A stretch of DNA of 64,000 nucleotides from Bacteroidales bacterium Phil6 (GCA_002633315.1 NWBN01000007.1:1-64000), one strand, 5' to 3'; positions 1 to 8,186 are shown, counted from the first letter of the stretch. The notes: a model not told the origin generated them from the letters alone. Program-made: numbers and translations.

Positions 1-191
1 CGCTTTCGTAGTTGTGGGCTCTCCCGAGGGGATTAGGGCTTTGCCCTAATGACCCACTCAGGGCGTTTCACCCCTGAGAACCCCGAGCAAAGAGTGACCC
101 TCTCTTTGCAATCTCCGCTTATGGGTTACCCCTAAGAACCCCTCTGCGAAAGCGAGCAAAGTAAATCAATTGTAAACAAAGGAAAGAAGCT
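1..191 (+). other. Probable oriT region upstream of the relaxase gene
   Basis: No gene is seen here. The stretch is GC-richer than the rest and full of inverted repeats. An 8-bp perfect stem with a 3-nt loop lies at 32-39/43-50. A 7-bp stem lies at 57-63/72-78. An outer pair cgctttcg/cgaaagcg lies at 1-8/147-154. In NBU elements and other MobV systems oriT lies directly upstream of the mob gene, so this is the expected place for the nick site. Which stem marks the nick cannot be told from sequence alone. A purine-rich ribosome-binding stretch (aaaggaaagaag) lies at 178-189. Confidence 0.6.
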
Positions 192-1595
192 ATGGCAACA
201 AAATCAAGCATACATATCAAGCCTTGCAACATCGCATCGAGCGAGGCACACAACCGAAGGACTGCCGAGTATATGCGTAATATCGGGGAGTCCAGAATCT
301 ATGTCGTTCCCGAACTTTCCACCGATAACGAACAGTGGATAAATCCCGACTTCGGCACTCCCGAACTGCGAACTCATTATGACAATATCAAGCAAATGGT
401 CAAGGAAAAGACCGGACGTGCCATGCAGGAAAAGGAAAGGGAACGCAAGGGAAAGAATGGAAAGATTATCAAGGTGGCGGGATGCTCACCCATCCGTGAA
501 GGAGTATTGCTTATCAGACCGGACACCACACTGGCTGATGTACGCAAATTCGGTGAAGAGTGCCAAAGACGCTGGGGCATCACTCCGCTACAGATTTTCC
601 TGCATAAAGACGAAGGGCATTGGCTGAACGGTCAGCCGGAAGCAGAAGACAAGGAGAGCTTCCAAGTCGGTAACAGATGGTTCAAACCAAATTATCATGC
701 TCATGTCGTATTCGACTGGATGAACCATGAAACTGGAAAGAGCCGAAAGCTCAATGACGAGGATATGGCAACCATGCAGACCCTTGCTTCCGATATTCTC
801 CTGATGGAACGTGGACAGGCAAAAGCTGTCACAGGTAAAGAGCATCTGGAACGAAATGATTTCATCATTGAGAAGCAGAAAGCCGAACTGCAACGTATAG
901 AGGAAACCAAGCGACACAAGGAACAACAAGTAAGCCTTGCCGAACAGGAACTCAAACAGGTAAAAGCAGAGATACGCACGGACAAACTAAAGAAAACAGC
1001 CACCAATGCTGCTACCGCCATAGCAAGCGGTGTAGGTTCTCTTTTCGGAAGCGGTAAGCTGAAAGAACTGGAACATCACATCGAGCAGCTACATCAGGAA
1101 ATTACCAAACGGGACAAAGCTACTGATGAATTAAAAATTCAGATACAACAAATACAGGAACAGCATAGCAGACAAATTCGTAATCTTCAAAGAATACATA
1201 ATCAAGAACTTGAAGCCAAAGACAAGGAAATATCACGATTGAGCACCTTGCTTGAAAAAGCCCACAAATGGTTTCCCATGTTCAAAGAGATGTTGAGAAT
1301 GGAAAAATTATGCGCTGTTATCGGGTTTACCAAAGACATGATAGAAAACCTCTTGACAAAGAAAGAATCCATACAATGTAGTGGCAAAATTTATTCCGAA
1401 GAACACAGGTGGAAATTTGACATCAAGAATGATATTTTTAGGGTTGAGAAACATCCGATGGATAGTGGTAAGCTTATGCTGACCATAAACCGACAACCCA
1501 TAGTACAATGGTTTAAGGAACAATGGGAAAAGTTACAGCAGAATCTACGTAACTCGGTGCAGAGAGAGCAAAAATCCAGAGGATTTAGAATATAG
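192..1595 (+). CDS. mobN2: MobV/Pre-type relaxase of the NBU element
   Basis: A 467-residue mobilization protein that would nick oriT and start conjugal transfer with help from a co-resident conjugative element. The N-terminal 200 residues hold the MobV catalytic signature: HKDEGH at 138-143, followed after an insertion by NYHAHVVFDW at 167-176, giving the HxDE...HxH metal-binding pattern. Residues about 215-350 are rich in Glu, Lys and Gln and predicted coiled coil, as in other Mob/Pre proteins. The length fits the family. The ATG follows a strong purine-rich leader. The symbol rests on the NBU2-like context and should be read as mobN2-like. Confidence 0.88.
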   Translation: MATKSSIHIKPCNIASSEAHNRRTAEYMRNIGESRIYVVPELSTDNEQWINPDFGTPELRTHYDNIKQMVKEKTGRAMQEKERERKGKNGKIIKVAGCSPIREGVLLIRPDTTLADVRKFGEECQRRWGITPLQIFLHKDEGHWLNGQPEAEDKESFQVGNRWFKPNYHAHVVFDWMNHETGKSRKLNDEDMATMQTLASDILLMERGQAKAVTGKEHLERNDFIIEKQKAELQRIEETKRHKEQQVSLAEQELKQVKAEIRTDKLKKTATNAATAIASGVGSLFGSGKLKELEHHIEQLHQEITKRDKATDELKIQIQQIQEQHSRQIRNLQRIHNQELEAKDKEISRLSTLLEKAHKWFPMFKEMLRMEKLCAVIGFTKDMIENLLTKKESIQCSGKIYSEEHRWKFDIKNDIFRVEKHPMDSGKLMLTINRQPIVQWFKEQWEKLQQNLRNSVQREQKSRGFRI

Positions 1596-1683
1596 AATAG
1601 CCTATTATTAATAAAATCAAGTATCTATGCATCCAAACAGATTGTTTTTATTACAGAATCAAAATCCTAAGAATTTATAAAAA

Positions 1684-2037
1684 ATGAAGCCTAAAGAAGT
1701 TTTGGAAAAATGGATAGATTGCTTTAACAAAGCAGATGCTTATCATATAGCAGAGCTGTATGCTACTAATGCAGTAAATCATCAAGTCGCAAACGAACCA
1801 ATAATAGGTAAAGAATCAATCTACAAAATGTTTGTGAATGAATTTGCCACTGCTAAAATGGTTTGTATGGTGGAAAATATTTTTGAAGATGGCGAATGGG
1901 CTATCATGGAATGGAAAGACTCTCTTGGACTTCGTGGATGCGGATTTTTTCATGTAAAAGATAACAAAATCGTCTTTCAAAGAGGGTATTGGGATAAACT
2001 TTCATTCTTGAAGCAACACAATCTTCCAATTGAATAA
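1684..2037 (+). CDS. SnoaL-like / NTF2-fold protein
   Basis: A 117-residue protein beginning KPKEVLEKWIDCFNKADAYHIAELYATNAVNHQ, the usual opening of SnoaL-like polyketide-cyclase/nuclear transport factor 2 family proteins, with the conserved alpha-helical start and the AELYA...AVNH segment followed by beta strands. The family covers small ligand-binding or isomerase-like proteins, and the sequence gives no substrate. It lies on the mobile element between the relaxase gene and the antibiotic-resistance block, pointing toward the latter, and ends just before a strong hairpin. No signal peptide is visible. It is probably cargo; its role is unknown. Confidence 0.7.
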   Translation: MKPKEVLEKWIDCFNKADAYHIAELYATNAVNHQVANEPIIGKESIYKMFVNEFATAKMVCMVENIFEDGEWAIMEWKDSLGLRGCGFFHVKDNKIVFQRGYWDKLSFLKQHNLPIE

Positions 2038-2051
2038 GTACTATCAGAATA

Positions 2052-2080
2052 CGGACTGGGAAATTGAAATACCCAGTCCG
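2052..2080. terminator. Hairpin between convergent genes
   Basis: A perfect 9-bp stem (2052-2060 with 2072-2080, loop 11 nt) lies between the end of the SnoaL-like gene and the end of the broken acetyltransferase gene. It lacks a clean T-run on either side. It probably serves as a bidirectional terminator or transcription barrier. Confidence 0.55.
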
Positions 2081-2108
2081 AGTTATATAATGAATTTTAC
2101 TTGTTAAA

Positions 2109-2472
2109 CTATTTAAAGTCAGTTGGATAACAAACCATACCTTTCACATTCTCAGTAGCTCCAGGTATTAATTCAGCCACCATGCAATATTCATGAGAGA
2201 CTTCGAAAGGAAATTCAATTCCTAAATCGATAGCCTTGCGATAGCCAAATCGAGGATAATACTCTTTATGCCCCAATACGACTGCTGTGCCGTAACCCAA
2301 AAGTGCTGCCCTCTGATGGGCTTACTGAATCAACATCCCCCCCAATTCCCTTACGCTGGAATTCCGGCAAGACTGCCAATGGAGCTACACTCAGGGATGT
2401 GACAGACTGGGTGTCACTGTCTATCTTTACTTCTGTAAGTAAGATATACCAGACAATTTGTTTTTCTGTCAT
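2109..2472 (-). pseudogene. GNAT N-acetyltransferase, truncated and frameshifted
   Basis: Two adjacent reading frames on the minus strand together make most of a YhbS-like GNAT domain. The first part (from 2472) gives LSVAPLAVLPEFQRKGIGG, the acetyl-CoA loop region. The second (to 2109) gives VVLGHKEYYPRFGYRKAIDLGIEFPFEV and the C-terminal strand. Three lesions are visible. The usual N-terminal 50 or so residues are missing, and the remnant begins 10 nt after the lincosamide transferase stop. A run of seven G (minus strand, at about 2337-2343) shifts the frame after GIGG. In the restored frame a TAA stop follows (LIQ-stop-AHQRA). Intact relatives are about 170 residues. It is likely decaying cargo of the element, since a sequencing error would not explain all three lesions. 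Confidence 0.85.
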
Positions 2473-2482
2473 TTTCTTGTTC

Positions 2483-2995
2483 TTATCTAATTGTTAGGCT
2501 CATTGTTGTTATACATTGTTTAATTATAGATAAATCGTGAATATCCTTCTCTCTTAAATCGTAGCCCGAATGGAATACTTGTTGCCCTTTTGCAGAAATG
2601 CAAGGGATGCTTCTGCCTTCAAAGACTGCTGTTCCAAAATAGTCCGGTTGAAATTCATACCAGCCTCCATCCAAGTCGGCTTGTTTGGAAGTGCCGTCCG
2701 CATTCAAGACAAAAGGATGGATATCAATATAGCCTAATTCTTTGCTATACAGTTCCATACGGGTGGGCAACCAATTTGTTTCAATTTGATATCCTCTCTC
2801 CTGCAAAAGATCAAGGAGTTGGTCTGTATAATTGGCATCAAAATCAATGTCAATATCTCTATGCAAGCGGGTTTGCTGTCCGTACAAGACATCCACTCCC
2901 CAGCCTCCATCCAACCAAAACTGCATGTCCAGGCTTTCCAACAAGTCCAAAACTTGAAATAACTCTGTAATCGTAGTGTGTTCTTTCTTTGTCAT
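2483..2995 (-). CDS. lnu(AN2): Lincosamide nucleotidyltransferase, Lnu(AN2) type
   Basis: A 170-residue enzyme that would inactivate lincomycin and clindamycin by adding a nucleotide to a hydroxyl group. The nucleotidyltransferase core is clear: LDGGWGVDVL around 28-37 and LHRDIDID at 44-51, which supplies the paired metal-binding aspartates after the GG motif. The length matches the short LnuA-like class. It sits 25 nt downstream of the MFS gene on the same strand, the pairing known from NBU2, where linAn2 was reported to give lincomycin resistance in Bacteroides. The allele name is from recognition of family and context; exact identity was not checked. Confidence 0.9.
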   Translation of the reverse strand: MTKKEHTTITELFQVLDLLESLDMQFWLDGGWGVDVLYGQQTRLHRDIDIDFDANYTDQLLDLLQERGYQIETNWLPTRMELYSKELGYIDIHPFVLNADGTSKQADLDGGWYEFQPDYFGTAVFEGRSIPCISAKGQQVFHSGYDLREKDIHDLSIIKQCITTMSLTIR

Positions 2996-3019
2996 ATAAT
3001 AATTCTTTAATAAATAATA

Positions 3020-4225
3020 CTATGCGTAATTATCCAACTGCTTGATTGAAGAAATAAAATTTGCACCCACTCCAATCAGAAAGATAACCCATCCGCTGAT
3101 CATAAAGACGGATGTGATACCCCATGCTTCCACCCAATATCCTGAAGCTACGATACCCAGCATTGATGGAAAGGTACTCAAACTAAAGATGAGAGAAAAA
3201 GTCCGTCCAAGCATGTCCGAAGCCAAGTTCTGCTGAATAATAGCGATGAAAAGCGCATGGTAAATGGAATAGGCTATGCCTCCTGTAAATGTTAGGCAAA
3301 CAAAACCTATAAATGCGCTTGATGGTAAATAACTGGCGCTAATCAGATACAATCCCAATATCACATAAGCCGTATGCATCACTAATGTTTGCTTGCTTTT
3401 CAAAGCCTTACAGGCAAGTACTAAACCGCCCAACAATGCCCCTGAGCCCCAACCCATTTCCACAACTCCCATTTGCAAAATGTTTCCGTTGAAATGCAGA
3501 AGCGTCATAAAAGGAAATAACGTAAAAACAGGCATAAGGACAAAAGTCACCAGCGTAAAGCATACGAATAAAGGCAAAATGCCCATTGTACGCCGCAAGG
3601 TATGCCAACATTCCGTCAGTTCTTTTTTGAAATCTGGAAGAACTTTCGTTTTTTGAAGAGAAGGAATCTGGACACAAAGTAAGGTCAGACAAGCAGCAAC
3701 AGCTCCGATCACATCTATGAGCAGAATATACTGTATGGGAAGCCAAACAACGAGGCTTGCCCCTACAACGGGAGCTATCACCTCACTGAAGGATTGAATG
3801 GAATGGTACAAACCTGATACCCTGACAAGATGGTGCTTGGGAACCAGTAGAGGGATGCTTGCCTGTAAAGCAGGTGCATGAAACGTACTGCCTATTGAAC
3901 GACAAGCAGTCAATAGATAAAAAAAAGAAAGGTCTTTATAACCCTTGGTTATCACAATAAAAAGACATAGGGTACAGAACGCGATGAACAAGTCCGAATA
4001 AAACATCGTTTTCTTTCGATTCCATCTGTCAACATAGACCCCGGCAAACAAGCCTAATACAAATTGTGGTAAAAATCCAGCTAAAATAGCCAGAGATAAA
4101 GCTGTCGGGGATTTAAATTCGTTGCTAATCCAAAAAATAATGGAGAAGCCAACAATCGTACTTGTTAAAATAGATATGAGTTGGCCTATTCCTATCACGG
4201 CCAAAGTTGATTTCCAATGATTCAT
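3020..4225 (-). CDS. mef(En2): MFS efflux protein, Mef(En2) type
   Basis: A 401-residue major facilitator with about 12 hydrophobic segments spread along its length and the cytoplasmic loop motif GVYVDRWNRKKT (about 62-73) between helices 2 and 3, as in the Mef macrolide-efflux family. It starts MNHWKSTLAVIGIGQLISILTS, typical of Mef proteins. On NBU2 the equivalent gene mefEn2 lies next to linAn2, as here. In published work on NBU2 only the lin gene gave a phenotype in Bacteroides, so macrolide efflux should not be assumed. The downstream lnu gene is probably co-transcribed. No TAnnTTTG element is seen upstream. Confidence 0.88.
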   Translation of the reverse strand: MNHWKSTLAVIGIGQLISILTSTIVGFSIIFWISNEFKSPTALSLAILAGFLPQFVLGLFAGVYVDRWNRKKTMFYSDLFIAFCTLCLFIVITKGYKDLSFFYLLTACRSIGSTFHAPALQASIPLLVPKHHLVRVSGLYHSIQSFSEVIAPVVGASLVVWLPIQYILLIDVIGAVAACLTLLCVQIPSLQKTKVLPDFKKELTECWHTLRRTMGILPLFVCFTLVTFVLMPVFTLFPFMTLLHFNGNILQMGVVEMGWGSGALLGGLVLACKALKSKQTLVMHTAYVILGLYLISASYLPSSAFIGFVCLTFTGGIAYSIYHALFIAIIQQNLASDMLGRTFSLIFSLSTFPSMLGIVASGYWVEAWGITSVFMISGWVIFLIGVGANFISSIKQLDNYA

Positions 4226-4552
4226 TGTGCTAATATTTCATGCGTTTATAGATAAGTACTTTCGTACATTAAGCAAAACGAAATTCTATCCACACAAAAA
4301 ACTTGTATTATAATCCACTCCTGACGTTGGAATACAATAACAAATACTTTCAGGACGATGTAAAGTCCTGAAAAATCAAACTGAATGGATAGATAAATAT
4401 TAGTCTTTTCTCATCGGATTCTTTTAATATCGCTACTCTTTTATTATGTAGTGGTTGTATTATCTTAAATAAAACAAAAACACCCGACTTTACATTCTTG
4501 GGTGCAAAACTGGGTGTTTGTTTTGCAATTTGCTGATTTTCAGCGTTTGTTG
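4226..4552. other. Non-coding end of the mobile element with nested inverted repeats
   Basis: No gene is seen. The last 75 bp before the tRNA hold several overlapping inverted repeats: AAACACCC/GGGTGTTT at 4478-4485/4512-4519, GCAAAAC/GTTTTGC at 4504-4510/4520-4526, and GCTGA/TCAGC at 4532-4536/4540-4544. Such repeats next to an att core are plausible integrase or excisionase binding sites. The first could alternatively act as a terminator for leftward transcription from the tRNA. Confidence 0.45.
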
Positions 4553-4639
4553 CGGAGAGAAAGGGATTCGAACCCTTGGACCGTGAAAACGATCAACGGT
4601 TTTCGAGACCGCCCCATTCGACCACTCTGGCATCTCTCC
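4553..4639 (-). tRNA. tRNA-Ser(CGA), element insertion site
   Basis: Read on the minus strand this folds as a class II tRNA. The acceptor GGAGAGA (4639-4633) pairs with TCTCTCC (4560-4554). The anticodon loop TCTCGAAAA gives CGA. There is a long variable arm and a T-loop GGTTCGAATCC. The discriminator base is G, and CCA is not encoded. The 3' end faces the NBU2-like element and coincides with its boundary, which is the known integration target class of NBU2. Confidence 0.93.
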
Positions 4640-4645
4640 TATTAT

Positions 4646-4673
4646 TATAAAAGCGACTCTGTTGCCGAGTCGC
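4646..4673 (-). terminator. Intrinsic terminator after tRNA-Ser(UGA)
   Basis: On the minus strand a 7-bp GC-rich stem (4673-4667 with 4659-4653, loop 7 nt) is followed by TTTTATAAT. It lies between the two tRNA genes, so the tRNA-Ser(UGA) transcript likely ends here and the second tRNA would need read-through or its own promoter. Confidence 0.75.
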
Positions 4674-4679
4674 CCCTCG

Positions 4680-4764
4680 CGGAGAAAGAGGGATTCGAAC
4701 CCCCGGTACATTGCTGTACAACGGTTTTCAAGACCGCCGCATTCGACCGCTCTGCCATTTCTCC
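4680..4764 (-). tRNA. tRNA-Ser(UGA)
   Basis: On the minus strand the acceptor GGAGAAA (4764-4758) pairs with TTTCTCC (4687-4681). The anticodon loop TCTTGAAAA reads TGA, the variable arm is long, and the T-arm holds GGTTCGAATCC. The discriminator is G, with no encoded CCA. It is about 40 bp upstream of tRNA-Ser(CGA) and was probably the first of a two-gene serine tRNA cluster before the element inserted behind the second. Confidence 0.93.
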
Positions 4765-4837
4765 GCTGCAAAAATACAAATTTTTTTAATGTATCCACAT
4801 TTTTGTAAAAAAATATTTTCCATGCCGTTTTTTTACA

Positions 4838-4845
4838 TATCTTTG
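4838..4845 (+). promoter_or_regulatory. TAnnTTTG promoter element for the TPR regulator gene
   Basis: TATCTTTG matches the Bacteroidetes -7 consensus. It ends 9 nt before the ATG at 4855, so the mRNA leader would be very short. Confidence 0.6.
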
Positions 4846-4854
4846 TTACCTCAA

Positions 4855-6483
4855 ATGAGTATGAAAAGTTTTAAAATATTTTTGATATCATTGATTATCA
4901 CAGTGTCTTATTCCATGACATGTGTTAACAACTCCCTTTTTGCCCAATCCTATCAAAGTCTGTCTCATGCGGAAATCGACTCCATAGCTTATATGCTGTC
5001 TGCAAAAAACAACAAAAAATGGCATAAACCTCTTTCAAAAAATTACGACTTCCTCGTTTTGTTGTCGCAAAATCTTCAAGACGATGCTGTAAAATATGCC
5101 GAAAAACATGATTTCCTCAATTCTGCAATATCATATTTTCACGCCTTGGATGCTGAAACGTCTATAAAAGAACATCATGCCGCATCTTCCAATAACGACA
5201 TCGAGAGATTGACAGACATTTATATCGGTCTGGGTGACATATTTGCCGACATCAACTCGTTAAAGACAGCATCCTATTATTATGATAACGCCCTCATGCT
5301 GTTCGAAGATGCCGACGACAACGAATCTGTCATCACCTTATTAATAACGATGGGCAAATTATACGATGACAACCATATTCCGGACATTGCCCTGCTATAT
5401 TATGAGATGGCCGAAGAGAAAAACGACATACCTCAATATCTTGCCGACAAAATAGACTTTTGCAAGATAACGGCTCTTTATGAATTAGGAGACATCAAAA
5501 CCGCCGACTCCATCTTCATGAGCATCGACCCGGCCGACAAGAACGACATGGATTTTCATAAGGTATCGTATCTATATTTTTATTACAAGGGTGACTATGC
5601 TGAAGCCTTGCAACATCTTCTGTATTGTTTCGAAAATGGAGACGACAATGACAAACTCGCCGCCTCGGAACTTCTCGCCGCCGTATATTTTGAACTTAAC
5701 GACAAAGACAACGAACTTTTATATACACAATATCAGGCTAAAGCGACATCGGCTGAAATAAGAAAAACTCCGCTTAAACTTCAAATAGAAAAACTTCATG
5801 ACGATTACCAACAGTATAAAATCCAAAAAGATACTGAAGAATCTTTAAAACATGACAAAATACGCATACTGTTTCTAATACTTGTCATCGTCACTTTGTC
5901 ATTGATAATAATCGTTTTCATCATCAGAAGGAAAAAAATACACAACCGACTGTCGGAGGTCAGAAAATCCATACATGAAACACATGAATCATTGAAAACC
6001 AAAGACAGTATTATAGAATCAAAAGACAAAATAATCGACGACATGTCGAAAAAAATAGAAGATTTGTCATCCCGTAAAGATGCAACGCTTTATTTTGAAG
6101 AAAGTTACAATAATTTCATCAACTGCGAAGTCATCAAATCCGCAAAAGCGGAACTCAAAGATGTAGTGATATTAACAAAGACCGTGCAGGATTTCTCACG
6201 TTTTGCATTGACAAACAATCAATTATCCATTGTAATTAAGGCTTTCAACGACAATTTCCCAAACCTTGCCACTACTATAAGGAAGAATTACGAATCCATC
6301 ACTACATCAGATTTCAAGTTTATGGTACTCAGTTTTGCCGGATTTTCCGACATTGAGATTGCCGTTCTGTTGAATCTGACATACAGTGCAGCCAACAAGA
6401 GAAGCAATAAAATCAAATCCATCTTCGATACCAAAGACGATTTAAATCATTTCATGTTCCATTTCCTTCGTTCCCAAATATAG
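4855..6483 (+). CDS. Membrane-anchored TPR protein with C-terminal helix-turn-helix
   Basis: Probably a sensor-regulator of the Bacteroidetes type that places TPR repeats outside the membrane and a LuxR-like DNA-binding domain inside. Visible parts are an N-terminal signal segment ending near SLFAQ, degenerate TPR helices from about residue 40 to 310 (for example IYIGLGDIFADINSLKTASYYYDNAL), a single membrane helix around 337-358 (ILFLILVIVTLSLIIIVFII) followed by RRKK, a coiled coil, and a C-terminal stretch with AVLLNLTYSAANKRSNKIKSIF that looks like a winged or LuxR-like HTH. Start 4855 was chosen over upstream ATGs because those would overlap the tRNA and the promoter. Ligand and target genes are unknown. 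Confidence 0.75.
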   Translation: MSMKSFKIFLISLIITVSYSMTCVNNSLFAQSYQSLSHAEIDSIAYMLSAKNNKKWHKPLSKNYDFLVLLSQNLQDDAVKYAEKHDFLNSAISYFHALDAETSIKEHHAASSNNDIERLTDIYIGLGDIFADINSLKTASYYYDNALMLFEDADDNESVITLLITMGKLYDDNHIPDIALLYYEMAEEKNDIPQYLADKIDFCKITALYELGDIKTADSIFMSIDPADKNDMDFHKVSYLYFYYKGDYAEALQHLLYCFENGDDNDKLAASELLAAVYFELNDKDNELLYTQYQAKATSAEIRKTPLKLQIEKLHDDYQQYKIQKDTEESLKHDKIRILFLILVIVTLSLIIIVFIIRRKKIHNRLSEVRKSIHETHESLKTKDSIIESKDKIIDDMSKKIEDLSSRKDATLYFEESYNNFINCEVIKSAKAELKDVVILTKTVQDFSRFALTNNQLSIVIKAFNDNFPNLATTIRKNYESITTSDFKFMVLSFAGFSDIEIAVLLNLTYSAANKRSNKIKSIFDTKDDLNHFMFHFLRSQI

Positions 6484-6589
6484 AAGTATTTTTTATAAAA
6501 TACTGATTATTATATATTTATAAAAATTTTGTCGATAATTATCCATAAAATACAAAGTAAAAATCCTTGACATTTTTTTATTGCGATGT

Positions 6590-6597
6590 TAATTTTG
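6590..6597 (+). promoter_or_regulatory. TAnnTTTG promoter element for the GWxTD gene
   Basis: TAATTTTG overlaps an upstream in-frame ATG at 6586, which rules that ATG out as a start and points to the ATG at 6631. Confidence 0.6.
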
Positions 6598-6630
6598 CGT
6601 CGAAATAAGTATTTGCAACAACAGATAAAA

Positions 6631-8115
6631 ATGAAAAGAGTATTTTTGATTTGTTTAATGGTATTGACAGGTCTTCAGTTGAAGGCGCAAGAAAAAAAAG
6701 TGTTGAACTCATATATCTCCTATGCTACATTCAATGTAACAGGAGAGAATCCTTATCAATATATAGAGACATATATAACATTCGACCGCGGAAGTCTCGT
6801 ATATGTGAAAAATGCCGATGGTCAATATGAAGCTGAAATCAACATAACGTTATTGTTAAAACAAGGTGAAGCAATTAAGAACTTCGGAAAATACACCGTA
6901 AAAAGTCCGGTTGAAATCGATACGGCCAATATCAATGGATTTTTCATGGATGCACAACGTTATATCCTTCCCAATGGGACCTATACTTTAGAGTTGACAA
7001 TGGAAGATGTCAACAACAAGACAGAGAAACCGTTCACCATTGAAGACGAAGTGGTTGTAGATTTTCCCGACAACTTCTGCATTTCAAGTATATTGGGGTT
7101 GGAAAGTTATGCAAAAAGTGAGAAAGAAAGTGCCTGTACCAAAAACGGTTACGACTTAATACCCATGATAATGCCGTATTATCCGGAAAACATGAACAAA
7201 CTCACATTTTATGCTGAGATATATAACGCCAAGAAACAACTCGGAGAAGACGAGAAATATCTTCTAAACACATACATCAGTACTTTCGAGACCAATATCA
7301 AGGTCAATAATTTCGCGTACGCCAAAAGGATGAATGCCAAAGACACCGAAGTCATCATCAACAGCATGGACATATCAGGACTTCCGTCCGGCAATTATTA
7401 TCTCGTCCTTGAGGCGCGCAACAGAAACAACGAAGTCATCGGTCTCAACCGTTTCTTCTTCCAAAGAAGCAACAACAATTATCAGATAGACCCTACTGTA
7501 CTCGAATCCATCAACACGGAATATGTTTTCAGTGGGAGAATAAAAGACATTGACACCATAAGAGAATATATCAGAACGCTTTATGCCATTTCGTCTGAAG
7601 TTGAAAGACAATATGCCGAAAATCTTGTCAAGACCGACGATATTAGAACCATGCAACAGTTTTTCTATACGTTCTGGTCAAGCAGAAACCAGATAGATCC
7701 TGAAGAACAATGGAACGAATATTACAAACAGGTTCAAAGAGTAAACGCCTCATTTTCCACCTCCACCAAAAAAGGCTACAAGAGCGACAGGGGCATCGTA
7801 TTCCTGAAATACGGAACACCTGACAGAATAGTTGAAAGTTATAACGAGCCGGGTGCTTATCCATACGAGATATGGCATTATTATACTTTAGGAACCCAAC
7901 GTAATAAAAAATTCGTGTTCATGACAAGAGACATAGTGACCAACGATTTCTACCAGATACATTCAGATGCAGTGGGAGAATTGAGCAACTATCGCTGGTC
8001 CAACGAGATATATTTCAGAACATACGGAACATATAATGATTACAATGTCGATGGCACTGTAAATCCCAATTCTTACGGAGACAAAGCCGTTGATTATTAC
8101 AATAATCCAAGGTAA
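6631..8115 (+). CDS. GWxTD domain-containing secreted protein
   Basis: A 494-residue exported protein beginning MKRVFLICLMVLTGLQLKAQ, a clear signal peptide with a cleavage site after KAQ. The C-terminal third contains the GWxTD-domain hallmark around YKSDRGIVFLKYGTPDRI followed by YPYEIWHYYTL. The middle is beta-rich with segments such as GNYYLVLEARNRNNEVIGLNRFFF, like an Ig-type fold. The family is common in Bacteroidetes and has no firm biochemical role. The start at 6631 is preferred because the promoter motif overlaps the further ATG. The gene ends just before a good intrinsic terminator, so it is probably monocistronic. Confidence 0.75.
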   Translation: MKRVFLICLMVLTGLQLKAQEKKVLNSYISYATFNVTGENPYQYIETYITFDRGSLVYVKNADGQYEAEINITLLLKQGEAIKNFGKYTVKSPVEIDTANINGFFMDAQRYILPNGTYTLELTMEDVNNKTEKPFTIEDEVVVDFPDNFCISSILGLESYAKSEKESACTKNGYDLIPMIMPYYPENMNKLTFYAEIYNAKKQLGEDEKYLLNTYISTFETNIKVNNFAYAKRMNAKDTEVIINSMDISGLPSGNYYLVLEARNRNNEVIGLNRFFFQRSNNNYQIDPTVLESINTEYVFSGRIKDIDTIREYIRTLYAISSEVERQYAENLVKTDDIRTMQQFFYTFWSSRNQIDPEEQWNEYYKQVQRVNASFSTSTKKGYKSDRGIVFLKYGTPDRIVESYNEPGAYPYEIWHYYTLGTQRNKKFVFMTRDIVTNDFYQIHSDAVGELSNYRWSNEIYFRTYGTYNDYNVDGTVNPNSYGDKAVDYYNNPR

Positions 8116-8153
8116 TTTTCAAAAAACATACCATACCACAAATACTTTTTTAT

Positions 8154-8186
8154 GAGGAGTTGTTTATGATATAACTCCTCTTTTTT
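8154..8186 (+). terminator. Intrinsic terminator after the GWxTD gene
   Basis: An 8-bp perfect stem (8154-8161 with 8173-8180, loop 11 nt) is followed directly by six T on the plus strand. Confidence 0.85.

Larger units (their letters stand above)
1..4552. mobile_element. NBU2-like mobilizable element, one end (partial)
   Basis: This segment has the cargo and target of the Bacteroides mobilizable transposon NBU2: a MobV relaxase, a lincosamide nucleotidyltransferase of the linAn2 type and an MFS protein of the mefEn2 type. It abuts the 3' end of a tRNA-Ser gene. NBU2 is known to carry linAn2 and mefEn2 and to integrate at the 3' end of serine tRNA genes. The integrase end and the second att copy lie to the left of the window, so the element is incomplete here. 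The tRNA is intact, as expected when the element's att core restores the 3' end. The boundary at about 4552 is inferred from the tRNA end, not from a visible direct repeat. Confidence 0.85.

Noticed and set aside
2337-2343. G7 run as a phase-variation switch of the acetyltransferase
   Set aside because: Restoring the frame still leaves a stop codon and a missing N-terminus, so slippage could not give an active enzyme.
4711-4854. Upstream extension of the TPR regulator through the tRNA-Ser region
   Set aside because: It would translate part of a tRNA gene on the opposite strand and lacks a signal peptide; a promoter element sits between it and the ATG at 4855.
6485-6504. AT-only hairpin after the TPR regulator gene as a terminator
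   Set aside because: The 8-bp stem is mostly A-T and no T-run follows; support is too weak to list it.
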